Assembly: GCA_021793215.1 (NCBI GenBank)
Contig: JAJYTE010000025.1
Coordinates: forward strand, 1-37,846
From: Bacillota bacterium
Lineage (GTDB): Bacteria > Bacillota > Sulfobacillia > JAJZYS01 > JAJYTV01
DNA: 37,846 bases
Reading direction: 5' to 3'
Shown: positions 24,127 through 31,968 of the stretch, piece by piece
How positions within the stretch are numbered: position 1 is the stretch's first letter
Layout of the letters: each line of letters begins with the position of its first letter
Translations under genes and position numbers: made by a program
Notes under the pieces: generated by a model
Databases searched by the model: none
Told to the model about the DNA's origin: nothing
The model's input: the letters and a program-made list of their open reading frames with translations, nothing else

Positions 24127-25172
24127 AGCGCGCCCCGCTCGAGGTGCGCGCTGAGGTCCTGAAGGCGCGTAAGCGCGCCCTGTCCAGCGGCCGCCCCGAC
24201 CCGGAGGATGCGCCCGGCGAACTGCGCCTGCGCGTCCGTCGTCAGGAGCCAGCAGTCCGCGCCGGCGGTTGCCCGCGGCGCCCGGGCGGCGACGAGGTCC
24301 GCTCCGGCGACCGTCGAGAGCGCCGCCAGCAAGCGCAGTCCCTGCTCCGGTCCGCGCTCGGGCGTGACGCCATGCGCCGGTGCGCCCGCGAACTTGAGCC
24401 CGACCGTGTCGCCCGCCGCGATGAAGGCACTGGCCAAGGACGCCGCGCAGGAGAGGAGTAGCTCGAGATCCGCCGCGTCACACTCCTTCGCGTAGAGCGT
24501 CAGGACATACGGCGTGCCGCCCGCGGCGTCGAACTCCCGCACCTGCGGGAAGCCGCGCTGCGCGGTACGCGCGGCGTGCAGGCGGGTCGGCGCGTCGCCG
24601 GGCTGGAAGTCGCGCGTGCCGCGCGGCAGGAGGTCCAGGGCATCCCTGCCGCCCTGGGGCGGAGGTGCCTTCAGGGAGACGCGCGCGGGGTGCACGAGCA
24701 GTTCGCCGGCGCAGGGCACGAGGAAGGCATGCCGCGAGAGCGAGAGCGCGTCGCCCGCCTCGAGAGAGATCGGCCCGAAGGGGTGCAGGCCGCGCGGCAC
24801 GCCATGCAGCGTGTAGGAGGCGCTCAGGCTGCGCCTGCTGCCTGAGAGCACGCGCTCCTCCGGCAGGCCCTGCCCCAGCGCCGTCGCCGACGCGTCGCGC
24901 AGCGAGAGGACGCAAAGCGGCCAGAGGCGCGGGAAGTCGACGTCGACGCGGACGAGGACGTCCTGTCCGGCCTCCACCGGGCCCTCGGGCAGGTACCGTC
25001 GGGCGCGCGCCCGGCGGGCCGGCAGGGCGCCGACGTAGGCGACGCCGGCCAGAACCGCCGCGAGGGCGGCGACTCCCCCGAGCGCCGCCCCGACGCTGCC
25101 GCCGGCCGCGAGCGCGGCGACCGCGAGCACGGCGATCGGCACGAGGCCACGGAGGCGGGCGGCGAACTTCAT
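24123..25172 (-). CDS. DUF58-domain protein
   Basis: A 349-residue protein with two N-terminal membrane helices (residues 10-50), a beta-rich middle (VRVDVDFPRLWPL, HGVPRGLHPFGPISLEAGD) and the DUF58 signature RGTRDFQPGDAPTRLH (185-199), equivalent to the usual 'YxPGDxxRxIxW'. After it comes a vWA-like fold beginning YVLTLYAKECDAADLELLLS; the normal metal-site 'D-x-S-x-S' is not present, so it may not bind a metal in the usual way. It overlaps both neighbours by four bases. MoxR-type ATPases are thought to act on vWA proteins such as this. Confidence 0.88.
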   Translation of the reverse strand: MKFAARLRGLVPIAVLAVAALAAGGSVGAALGGVAALAAVLAGVAYVGALPARRARARRYLPEGPVEAGQDVLVRVDVDFPRLWPLCVLSLRDASATALGQGLPEERVLSGSRRSLSASYTLHGVPRGLHPFGPISLEAGDALSLSRHAFLVPCAGELLVHPARVSLKAPPPQGGRDALDLLPRGTRDFQPGDAPTRLHAARTAQRGFPQVREFDAAGGTPYVLTLYAKECDAADLELLLSCAASLASAFIAAGDTVGLKFAGAPAHGVTPERGPEQGLRLLAALSTVAGADLVAARAPRATAGADCWLLTTDAQAQFAGRILRVGAAAGQGALTRLQDLSAHLERGAL

Positions 25173-26116
25173 GCGCGGTTGTCGCGGGGGACGGGGACCG
25201 ATGCGAGCACGTCGTCAAGGCACCCAAGCGGACGCGACGTGCGGCAGTGCATGCGGTGGGCCAGTGCGTCCGGCGTCAGTTCGCGAACGTCGTCCGGCAG
25301 GACGAAGTCGCGCCCGTGCAGGCGCGCCCAGACCTTCGCCGCCCGCAGGAGGGCAACGGCCGCGCGGGGGCTCGCGCCGAGGAGGGCGTCCGGGTGGACG
25401 CGCGTCGCGCGGGCGATCTGCTGCACGTAGGAGAGGACGCCCTGGGACACGTGCGTTTTGAGCGCCTCCTGGCGCAGCGCGAGGAGATCCTTGCGCGAGA
25501 TCGCCGGCGAGAGCGCCTCGGGACGGATTTCCGACGACATCCGGCGGAGGAGCTCGTCCTCGTCGCGCGCCTGCGGGTAGTCGAGATGGATCTTGAACAG
25601 GAAGCGGTCGAGTTCCGAGGTCGGCAGCGCGTAGGTCCCCTCGTGCTCCGCGGGGTTCTGCGTCGCGAGGACGCTAAAAGTATCAGACAGAGGATAGGTG
25701 TGGCCCTCGGACGTGACCTGGCCCTCCTCCATCGCCTCGAGCAGCGCGGACTGCGCGCGCGGCGACGCGCGGTTGATCTCGTCCACGAGCACGATCTCGG
25801 CGAAGACTGGGCCTGGCCGGAAGTCGAACTCCTGGCGCGAGGGATCGTAGATGTGCACGCCGACGATGTCGGCCGGCAGGAGGTCCGCCGTCGCCTGGAT
25901 GCGGGAGAAGCGCAGGTCAAGCGCGCTCGCGAGCGACTTCGCGAGCAGCGTCTTGCCGACGCCGGGCACGTCCTCGATCAGCACGTGGCCGCCGGCGACG
26001 ACGGCGCAGAGGACGCGCAGCGCCGCATCCCGCTTGCCAACGACCTGACGTTCAACTTCATGTAAAACGCGCTCCACGCGCGGATCCAACTGCTCCTTGG
26101 GCTCGCGTTCCGCCAT
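25169..26116 (-). CDS. MoxR-family AAA+ ATPase
   Basis: A 315-residue AAA+ protein. Walker A is DVPGVGKTLLAK (49-60), Walker B is EIVLVDEINRASPRAQ (from 107), sensor 1 lies in FSVLATQNPAEHEGTY, and the MoxR-typical MEEGQVTSEGHTYPL follows. The C-terminal lid contains GASPRAAVALLRAAKVWARLHGRDFVLPDD when read in parts. Such ATPases act as chaperones for vWA/DUF58 partners. ATG at 26116 follows GGGAGGAACCG. It is the first gene of the leftward trio and is divergent from the ECF sigma gene across a 158-base gap. Confidence 0.93.
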   Translation of the reverse strand: MAEREPKEQLDPRVERVLHEVERQVVGKRDAALRVLCAVVAGGHVLIEDVPGVGKTLLAKSLASALDLRFSRIQATADLLPADIVGVHIYDPSRQEFDFRPGPVFAEIVLVDEINRASPRAQSALLEAMEEGQVTSEGHTYPLSDTFSVLATQNPAEHEGTYALPTSELDRFLFKIHLDYPQARDEDELLRRMSSEIRPEALSPAISRKDLLALRQEALKTHVSQGVLSYVQQIARATRVHPDALLGASPRAAVALLRAAKVWARLHGRDFVLPDDVRELTPDALAHRMHCRTSRPLGCLDDVLASVPVPRDNRA

Positions 26117-26274
26117 CGGTTCCTCCCGTCGGAAGTCTCGAGCGTCTAGACTCTACCATAAGCGAACCACGCGCCGCGAAGGGCAGGCGCATACTGGAAA
26201 CGCTTCGCGCAACCAGTTCGGCGCCACGATCGTTCTTCACAGTGTGAGGTCAAAAGCGCCCCAGGAGGTCTGAG

Positions 26275-26772
26275 ATGAATCTGGAGCGAGAGAAAGAGTT
26301 CGAGGCGTTTTACCGGAGCGAGGAGCGCCGTGTACTGCGCCTTACCTACGGTCTCCTCAGGGATTCTGGCCTCGCGCAGGACGCAGCCCAGGAGGCCTGG
26401 ATGCGCTACCTGCGCTACGCAGGAGGGCCACGGGCGCAGTTCTCGGTGCCACTTCTGCTGACGATCGCCCGAAACGCGGCGCGGGACGCCGACCGCCGGC
26501 GCAGGCGGCACCCGGAGGAGCTCAAGGACGAGATCATCGCGCCCGCCCAGTCCGGGGAACCAGTCGAACGCGATCTCATGGAGGCCATCTGGAAGCTGCC
26601 CGAAGCAGAGCGCGAGGCGGTGCTGATGCACTACGCGCTCGACTTGCCGCTCGCGGAGATCGCCGACGTGCTCGAGAAGCGTACGGGCGCGGTGAAGAGC
26701 CTGCTGCACCGAGCGCGCGGCCACCTGCGCGCCTTGCTTACCCCGGAGGAGGAGATCTCACATGGACGCTAG
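26275..26772 (+). CDS. ECF-type RNA polymerase sigma factor
   Basis: A 165-residue sigma factor. Region 2 spans about residues 8-75: FEAFYRSEERRVLRLTYGLL, then GLAQDAAQEAWMRYLR and LLTIARNAARDADRRRRR. Region 4 spans about 100-155: WKLPEAEREAVLMHYALD, LPLAEIADVLEKRTGAVKSLLHRARGHLR read in parts. AGGAGG precedes the ATG. The gene end overlaps the start of the next gene by 11 bases, as sigma and anti-sigma genes commonly do. No clear ECF-type GGAAC/CGTC promoter was found in the 158-base gap upstream, though GGAAAC occurs near 26197. Confidence 0.93.
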   Translation: MNLEREKEFEAFYRSEERRVLRLTYGLLRDSGLAQDAAQEAWMRYLRYAGGPRAQFSVPLLLTIARNAARDADRRRRRHPEELKDEIIAPAQSGEPVERDLMEAIWKLPEAEREAVLMHYALDLPLAEIADVLEKRTGAVKSLLHRARGHLRALLTPEEEISHGR

Positions 26773-28966
26773 GGACGACCGCCTGGAGGAGCGCCTGCGG
26801 GGCCTCGGCAAGGCGCTCGATCACGAGATCGGTCCCGTCGACACCGATGCGGGGTGGAACCGCGTGCGCTCGCACGCGGCGAGCGCGCCGCGCAAGCCGG
26901 CGCACGCGCAGCACCGGAGCCGTGCACCGCATCCCGGCCGCTGGGTGAGCGCAGCCGCCGTGCTGGCGGCGGTCCTCGTCGCGACGCCCTATGTTCTGAA
27001 CCAACTGCACCCGAAGCAGACGACGCCTCCCGCTACGAAGAACACCGTACAGGGCGAAACGGTACCGATCGGCAACATCTCGGGCGTCGACTTCCTGACG
27101 CCTCGGGACGGATTCGCGACCGCGGCGCTCGGCAGCTACGGTGCGCAGAACGCCGTGCTCTCGACGACGGACGGCGGGACGTCGTGGGCCGTCCACCGCC
27201 TGCCGCAAGGCTACACGGCCCTGGCGGTTCACTTCACCGACGACCAGAAGGGATACGTGCTGGCGCAGCAGACTGGGCTGGGCCAGGCGGGCGCTGCGAG
27301 TCAGCTCGTTCCGACCGTGATCCTGGCGACGCAGGACGGCGCGAAGAGCTGGCACGTCGCCTGGAGCGAGCCGGGCGCGCAGGCGCTCTCGAACGGGACG
27401 ACCTTGATGCGCGTCGGATTCCAGTTCTTCGGCAGCCAGGGCTACGCGTTCGTCGGCGACAAGGTCCTGACGACGACGGACGGGTTCAAGAGCTGGTCCC
27501 CGCTCACGCTGCCGAGCGGCTACGAGCCGGTGCACATGGACTTCCTCACGGCGCGGACCGGCTTCGTCGCAAGCCAGCAGTGCCCGGCGAACCAGGCCGG
27601 GGGCAGCATCGCCGGCTGCCAGCCAAGGCTGATCCAGACGACGGACGGCGGGCAGACCTGGTCGACGGCGTTCTCCCCGTCAGGGCAGAACTACTGGGCC
27701 TATTCCGGCGCCGTGAGCTTCGCGACCTCCCAGGACGGCTGGTACTTCCAGAAGAACTCCGCCACGTGGCAGGGGACGCTCTACCAGACCACGGACGGCG
27801 GGAGGAAGTGGACGCTTGCGCAGCCGAACTTCGCCCAGGGCCGCACCGTGGCCGGCGCGCCGACGTTCGTGACACCGAAGGTCGGCTGGCTGCCGATCAA
27901 CGTAGGCGCGGCGCCGTATCCAGGCGGCCTCCTGATCACCCGCGACGGCGGCGCGACCTGGACGACCGCGAGTGCGAACCAGGTCTGGAGCCTGAATAGC
28001 GTGTCGATCCTCTCGGCGAAGGTCGGCTACGCGGCGGGCGAGAATCCGTCCTCGCAGCAGGGCTTCCTCGTCAAGACCACGGACGGCGGCCGCACGTTCA
28101 CCCAGGTGCTGCCAGCCCTCTCGCCCTCGAGCCTCGTGGAGTTCCCCGATACGGCGCATGGCTTCGGCATCGGCATCCCGTCGGACGGGCAGGCTTTCAT
28201 CGCGACGACCGACGGCGGCAAGACCTGGACCCAGCGATCCGAGCTGCCGCAGGGCGCCATGGGGCTCTCCTTCGTCAGCCCGAACGTCGGCTTCGCGATC
28301 GCGGCGCCGAAGAACGCGGGCACGTCGATGCAGGTGCTCTCGACCAAAGACGGCGGCCGGCATTGGCAGGTGCGCGCGAACCTGAGCGCGGCATCGGGCC
28401 AGCTCTACGCGACGACGCCGTACGTGAAGTTCTTCGACAAGGAGCACGGCGTGCTCGAAACGGAGGACTACCCGCAGACGGTGCTCGAGCAGACGAGCGA
28501 CGGCGGCAGGACCTGGACCCAGATGGTGACCCAGACGAGCACGCCAGGCAGCTGGCAGCAGTACGACTTCCTCTCTCAGGCGGTCGGCTTCCAGCTCTCG
28601 ACCGTCGTGAACCAGGGCCAGGGGACCGCGACGCTCCAGCGCACGACGGACGGCGGCAAGACCTGGTCGACGGTACAGCAGTTCACGAACGGCGACTGGG
28701 GCGAGGCGATCTACTTCTCCTCCGCCCAGGACGGCTGGCTCGCGATGCAGAGCGCACCGGCGACCCAGAACTCCCAGACCGTGATCCTGCAGACGACGGA
28801 CGGCGGCAAGACCTGGGCGAGCCACCCCGTGGGCGGCCCGGCGCTGCAGCCCTTCAACAACAGCCTGCTGCTGCAGTTCCCTGACGCCCAGAACGGTTGG
28901 CTGCTTGGCAATAACGGGATCTACCGCAGCACGGATGGCGGGCAGACTTGGACGCAGCAGCCCTAG
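26762..28966 (+). CDS. Membrane-anchored Asp-box (BNR/Ycf48-like) propeller protein, candidate anti-sigma factor
   Basis: A 734-residue protein. Residues 1-60 are cytoplasmic-looking and charged (DDRLEERLRGLGKALDHEI, WNRVRSH), without a clear zinc site. One membrane helix lies at about 61-79 (WVSAAAVLAAVLVATPYVL). The remainder is extracytoplasmic and carries about 13 Asp-box turns of the form TTDGGxTW, at roughly even spacing from residue 135 to the end. This is the pattern of sialidase-type and Ycf48/HCF136-type beta-propellers. GGAGGAGG lies before the ATG, which is inside the sigma gene. Short cytoplasmic part, one helix, outer sensor domain and overlap with sigma together suggest an anti-sigma factor with a propeller sensor. 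No sialidase active-site set was recognised. Confidence 0.8.
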   Translation: MDARDDRLEERLRGLGKALDHEIGPVDTDAGWNRVRSHAASAPRKPAHAQHRSRAPHPGRWVSAAAVLAAVLVATPYVLNQLHPKQTTPPATKNTVQGETVPIGNISGVDFLTPRDGFATAALGSYGAQNAVLSTTDGGTSWAVHRLPQGYTALAVHFTDDQKGYVLAQQTGLGQAGAASQLVPTVILATQDGAKSWHVAWSEPGAQALSNGTTLMRVGFQFFGSQGYAFVGDKVLTTTDGFKSWSPLTLPSGYEPVHMDFLTARTGFVASQQCPANQAGGSIAGCQPRLIQTTDGGQTWSTAFSPSGQNYWAYSGAVSFATSQDGWYFQKNSATWQGTLYQTTDGGRKWTLAQPNFAQGRTVAGAPTFVTPKVGWLPINVGAAPYPGGLLITRDGGATWTTASANQVWSLNSVSILSAKVGYAAGENPSSQQGFLVKTTDGGRTFTQVLPALSPSSLVEFPDTAHGFGIGIPSDGQAFIATTDGGKTWTQRSELPQGAMGLSFVSPNVGFAIAAPKNAGTSMQVLSTKDGGRHWQVRANLSAASGQLYATTPYVKFFDKEHGVLETEDYPQTVLEQTSDGGRTWTQMVTQTSTPGSWQQYDFLSQAVGFQLSTVVNQGQGTATLQRTTDGGKTWSTVQQFTNGDWGEAIYFSSAQDGWLAMQSAPATQNSQTVILQTTDGGKTWASHPVGGPALQPFNNSLLLQFPDAQNGWLLGNNGIYRSTDGGQTWTQQP

Positions 28967-28974
28967 CGCACGCG

Positions 28975-29014
28975 GCGAAGCGCCGGCATTCCTCGAGGGA
29001 TGCCGGCGCTTCGC
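28975..29014. terminator. Long hairpin between convergent genes
   Basis: A perfect 15-base stem, GCGAAGCGCCGGCAT (28975-28989) against 29000-29014, with a ten-base loop that is itself partly self-complementary (CCTCGAGG). It separates the propeller gene (+) from the HD-GYP gene (-). Confidence 0.85.
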
Positions 29015-29026
29015 GGTCCGAACGGG

Positions 29027-30340
29027 TCAGGCGCCCAGGAACTGCTCGAAGGCCGCGAAGCAGTCCGGGCAGAACGCGCCGCCCACCTGCCGTCGCATGA
29101 TGTCGAGCGCCTGCTCCTGCGGCAGCGCGCGGCGGTACGGGCGGTCGGAGGTCAGGGCATCGTACACGTCCGCCACCGGCAGGAGGCGCACGGCGACGTC
29201 CTGCTCTCCCAGCGCGATGCCGCGATGGTAGCCGCGGCCATCCAGGCGCTCGTGGTGACTCCCCGCGATCTCCACGATGCCGCGCAGCGCATCCACGCGA
29301 CCGAGGATTTCGACCGTGTAGGCCGGATGGCGCCGGATGACCGCGAACTCCTCGTCGGTCAGCTTGTCGGGCTTGTCGAGGATCGTGTTCGGCACGCCGA
29401 GCTTGCCGATGTCGTGCAGCAGCGCGGCGCGTCGGACGTCTCGGACCCTGTCGGCGGGCAGACCGAGTGTCGCGGCGATGCCGAGGGCAACCTTCGCGAC
29501 GCCGGTGGAGTGCTGGTAGGTGAAAGGCGACTTCGCGTCGATCACCTGGGCGAAGGCCTCCGCGATGCGATCGAGCTGCGCGTCGTCCGCGTACACGGCG
29601 TGGTCCTGCGGCTCGAGGGCTGCCAAGAGGTCGGAGCCAGGATCCGCGCCGATCTCCCCGAGCAGCCTCTCGTCCTGCGCGAACGAGCAGAGCGCAGTGA
29701 CCAGCGCGGGATCGAACCAGCTGCCCGCGCGTCGTCGAACCATCTGCACCGCGCGCGCAGTTCCGTGCGCCACCGCAAGCACCTCGAACGTCTGCGCGAG
29801 AGACGCGATGCGCGACAGTATCGGGATGTCCTGACCGCGGAGCCCCTTCGGGTATCCAGCGCCATCGAAGTGCTCGTCGAGCGCGTACACGGCCTGCGCC
29901 ACGGTCTCTGGGAAACCGAGCAGTCGGATGATGTCGGCGCCGCGCTCGCAGCGCAGGGCGAACATCGGCTGGGCAGCGCGGGTGCCCTTGCGGGCGAGGT
30001 AGAGCAGTTGGGCGAGGCGCGCGGGCAGCGGCTGTCCGGCTGCGGCGATCGAAGCGGCGTAGCGCACGGAGGAGGCGGTGTGCGACCAGTTGACCGTCTT
30101 GAGCCGTCGCTTCGCCTCGCGGTCGTCATACCGGAAGAGATTGTAGGTTGCGGCGGCATTCGCCGTGCAGCCGGCGTCCTTGAGCAGGAGCGCGTAGAAG
30201 AGATCTGACAGGTCCTGACCTTCGAGTCCAACGGCATGGGCGACGCGCATGCCGACGACGCAGCTGCGCGCGGCGTGGCCGAACGGCTGGCCCTCCGTCA
30301 GATCAAGGGCGCGAGACAGCGCGGAGACGATCTCGGACAT
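29027..30340 (-). CDS. Double HD-GYP-domain protein (cyclic-di-GMP phosphodiesterase type)
   Basis: A 437-residue protein with two HD-GYP-like modules. The C-terminal one is canonical: LLHDIGKLGVP (H309, D310), then HPAYTVEIL and SHHERLDGRGYHRGI (361-375), and DVYDALTSDRPYR. The N-terminal one is degenerate: the HD pair is K54-D55 (LLLKDAGC), while DEHFDGAGYPKGLRG (155-169) is kept. Such domains hydrolyse c-di-GMP or related dinucleotides; the N-terminal copy is probably regulatory. A CPDCFAAFEQF end with two Cys is unusual. The ATG at 30340 is used; an in-frame extension to 30529 has Arg-rich, non-conserved sequence. No sensor or membrane segment is present. Confidence 0.85.
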   Translation of the reverse strand: MSEIVSALSRALDLTEGQPFGHAARSCVVGMRVAHAVGLEGQDLSDLFYALLLKDAGCTANAAATYNLFRYDDREAKRRLKTVNWSHTASSVRYAASIAAAGQPLPARLAQLLYLARKGTRAAQPMFALRCERGADIIRLLGFPETVAQAVYALDEHFDGAGYPKGLRGQDIPILSRIASLAQTFEVLAVAHGTARAVQMVRRRAGSWFDPALVTALCSFAQDERLLGEIGADPGSDLLAALEPQDHAVYADDAQLDRIAEAFAQVIDAKSPFTYQHSTGVAKVALGIAATLGLPADRVRDVRRAALLHDIGKLGVPNTILDKPDKLTDEEFAVIRRHPAYTVEILGRVDALRGIVEIAGSHHERLDGRGYHRGIALGEQDVAVRLLPVADVYDALTSDRPYRRALPQEQALDIMRRQVGGAFCPDCFAAFEQFLGA

Positions 30341-30476
30341 GCGCACCTTCGCGCTGGTCGGGACTGTAGGACTGACGACGACTCCCCCTTGGCTTCGCCG
30401 CGGCGCCGCCTGAAGAAAGCTGGTGCGGCAACCGTATCGTACCATGCGGCTCGCGGACGGTAGGTCGGCGCCGTGC

Positions 30477-30998
30477 TCACGCTTCGCGCGGCCGACGCAC
30501 CAGCGCGGCGAGCTCCCTCCAGGGCGCAAGGTCGAAGAAGGGACCGGCCCTGCCGCTTGTCGACGGCAGGACGAATACGGGCACCTGCGCGAGCCGCGTG
30601 GGCTGCAGGCCGTAGTCGACGCGGTGGCGGAAGAGCTCCTGCGCTGCGCGCTTGCCGTTCGTCGCGAGCATGCGCGGACGAAAGCGCAGGAGCTTCACGA
30701 GAACGGCATCCGGCGCGAACGCGGCCTTGGGGATCTCGGAGTCCGCGCCGTAGGCTGTCTTCACGACGTCGGTGAGGCCGATGCCGAAGGAGAGGAGGCC
30801 CCGATACTCCTCGGGCCGCAGCACGTGGTCCGTGAGGCCGACCTCGGCCAGCGTCGGCCAGAAGCGGTTTCCAGGCCCCGCGTAGTAGGCGCGGCGCCGG
30901 GCGGACACGGTACCCGCGGCGCTGCCGCAGATCACGAGGCGAAGGTCCGGGGCGAGCAAGTCCTCCAGTACGTGCGCGCCTCGTTCGGCGTCAGGCAT
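30477..30998 (-). CDS. mug: Mug/TDG-type G:U,T-mismatch DNA glycosylase
   Basis: A 173-residue uracil-DNA glycosylase of the mismatch-specific family. The active-site strand is LVICGSAAGTVSARRRAYYAGPGNRFW (split: LVICGSAAGTVSA, RAYYAGPGNRFWP), where family members carry 'GxNPG...S...YYAxPxNxFW'. The insertion loop motif is VFVLPSTSGRAG (about 141-152). It also has FGIGLTDVVKTAYGADSEI. The usual catalytic Asn of the 'GINPG' motif reads Ser/Ala here (CGSAAG), as in some UDG family variants, so activity may differ from E. coli Mug. The ATG overlaps the end of the LysR gene by eight bases. Confidence 0.82.
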   Translation of the reverse strand: MPDAERGAHVLEDLLAPDLRLVICGSAAGTVSARRRAYYAGPGNRFWPTLAEVGLTDHVLRPEEYRGLLSFGIGLTDVVKTAYGADSEIPKAAFAPDAVLVKLLRFRPRMLATNGKRAAQELFRHRVDYGLQPTRLAQVPVFVLPSTSGRAGPFFDLAPWRELAALVRRPREA

Positions 30999-31875
30999 GC
31001 GGGTGCTCCCTGGCGAACGCGACGAACGCGCCGGCCGCCTCGCTCGCGTGGTAGTCCCAGAGGAGGTAGAGCGGGCGCTCGATCGGCACGCCTTGGACGC
31101 GCAGGCCGCGCAGCTCCTCGCGCGGCGCGCCGCCCAGCGCGAGCCGGGAGACGAAGCCGACGCCCATGCCGGCGCGCACGGCCGCGAGCACGCCCTGGGC
31201 GGAGTTCACCGTGAGCGCGATGCGCCTTCGCGCGTAATCGACCCCCGCGGCCGCCATCCGCTCCTCGACGGTGCGGCGCGACCCGGATCCCTCCGCGCGC
31301 TCAACGAAGGTCTCCCTGAGCAGCTCCTCCGGGCTCACCAAGGGGCGGTCGAACAGGGGGTGCCCCCGCGGCACGGCGAGCACCAGCTCGTCGCGGCCGA
31401 TCACCTCCGCCGAGAGGAGCCCCGGGCCGGGCGCCTGGCCGGTGAAGCCCGCAACGCAGGTCCCGTCCGCCACGCAGCGCTCCACGGCCTGCGAGTCCAT
31501 CACGTAGAGCTGCGATGTGAGACCCTCGTGGCGCTGCGCGAACGCCGCCAGGAGCCCAGGCACGAAGCTCTCGCCTGGCGCTGTGCTGGCTGCGATGTGC
31601 AGAGTGCCCCCGAGCGCGCGGTCCGCCGCGAGCTGCTCGCGCAGGCGCCGCTCGTCCGCGAGCGTGCGCTCCGCGAACTGCAGCAGCGTGAGGCCGGCGC
31701 GGGTCGGCGTGACGCTGCGGCCGCTGCGACTCAGCAGGGTGTGTCCGAGATCCGACTCCAGCCGGCGGATGCGGCGGGATGCCGTCGGCTGCGTCAGGCT
31801 CTGCCTGCGCGCGGCCAGCGAGATGCTGCCGGCGCGGAGGATCTCTAGGAACAGCGCGACATCCGAGAGTTCCAT
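30991..31875 (-). CDS. LysR-family transcriptional regulator
   Basis: A 294-residue LysR protein. The N-terminal helix-turn-helix reads DVALFLEILRAGSISLAARR and SLTQPTASRRIRRLE; the effector domain has LHIAASTAPGESFVPGLLAAF, VADGTCVAGFTG, ELVLAVPRGHPLF and VRAGMGVGFVSRLAL. This is close to CysL/YwfK-type regulators. It is divergent from the UPF0718-type permease at 31969 and is its likely regulator. Its last codons overlap the glycosylase gene, so it is cotranscribed with a DNA repair enzyme. Confidence 0.9.
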   Translation of the reverse strand: MELSDVALFLEILRAGSISLAARRQSLTQPTASRRIRRLESDLGHTLLSRSGRSVTPTRAGLTLLQFAERTLADERRLREQLAADRALGGTLHIAASTAPGESFVPGLLAAFAQRHEGLTSQLYVMDSQAVERCVADGTCVAGFTGQAPGPGLLSAEVIGRDELVLAVPRGHPLFDRPLVSPEELLRETFVERAEGSGSRRTVEERMAAAGVDYARRRIALTVNSAQGVLAAVRAGMGVGFVSRLALGGAPREELRGLRVQGVPIERPLYLLWDYHASEAAGAFVAFAREHPHA

Positions 31876-31908
31876 CGCCCCGCCTCCATGCGAAAAACGT
31901 ATCTATCG

Positions 31909-31937
31909 TTGCCGGTTTGCGCCTGCATCCGTATGGT
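31909..31937 (+). promoter_or_regulatory. Predicted promoter of the UPF0718-type permease gene
   Basis: TTGCCG (31909-31914) and TATGGT (31932-31937) are spaced by 17 bases. The in-frame ATG at 31933 lies inside this -10 box, which supports the TTG at 31969 as the start. Confidence 0.4.
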
Positions 31938-31968
31938 AACTCCGAACCAGTCGAAGGGGGGAGCCGGC

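Noticed and set aside
27160-28950. Repeated ACGACGGACGGCGG-type DNA that could suggest a CRISPR or satellite array
   Set aside because: The repeats encode the TTDGG Asp-box turns of the propeller in frame, with variable sequence and spacing of protein-repeat size.
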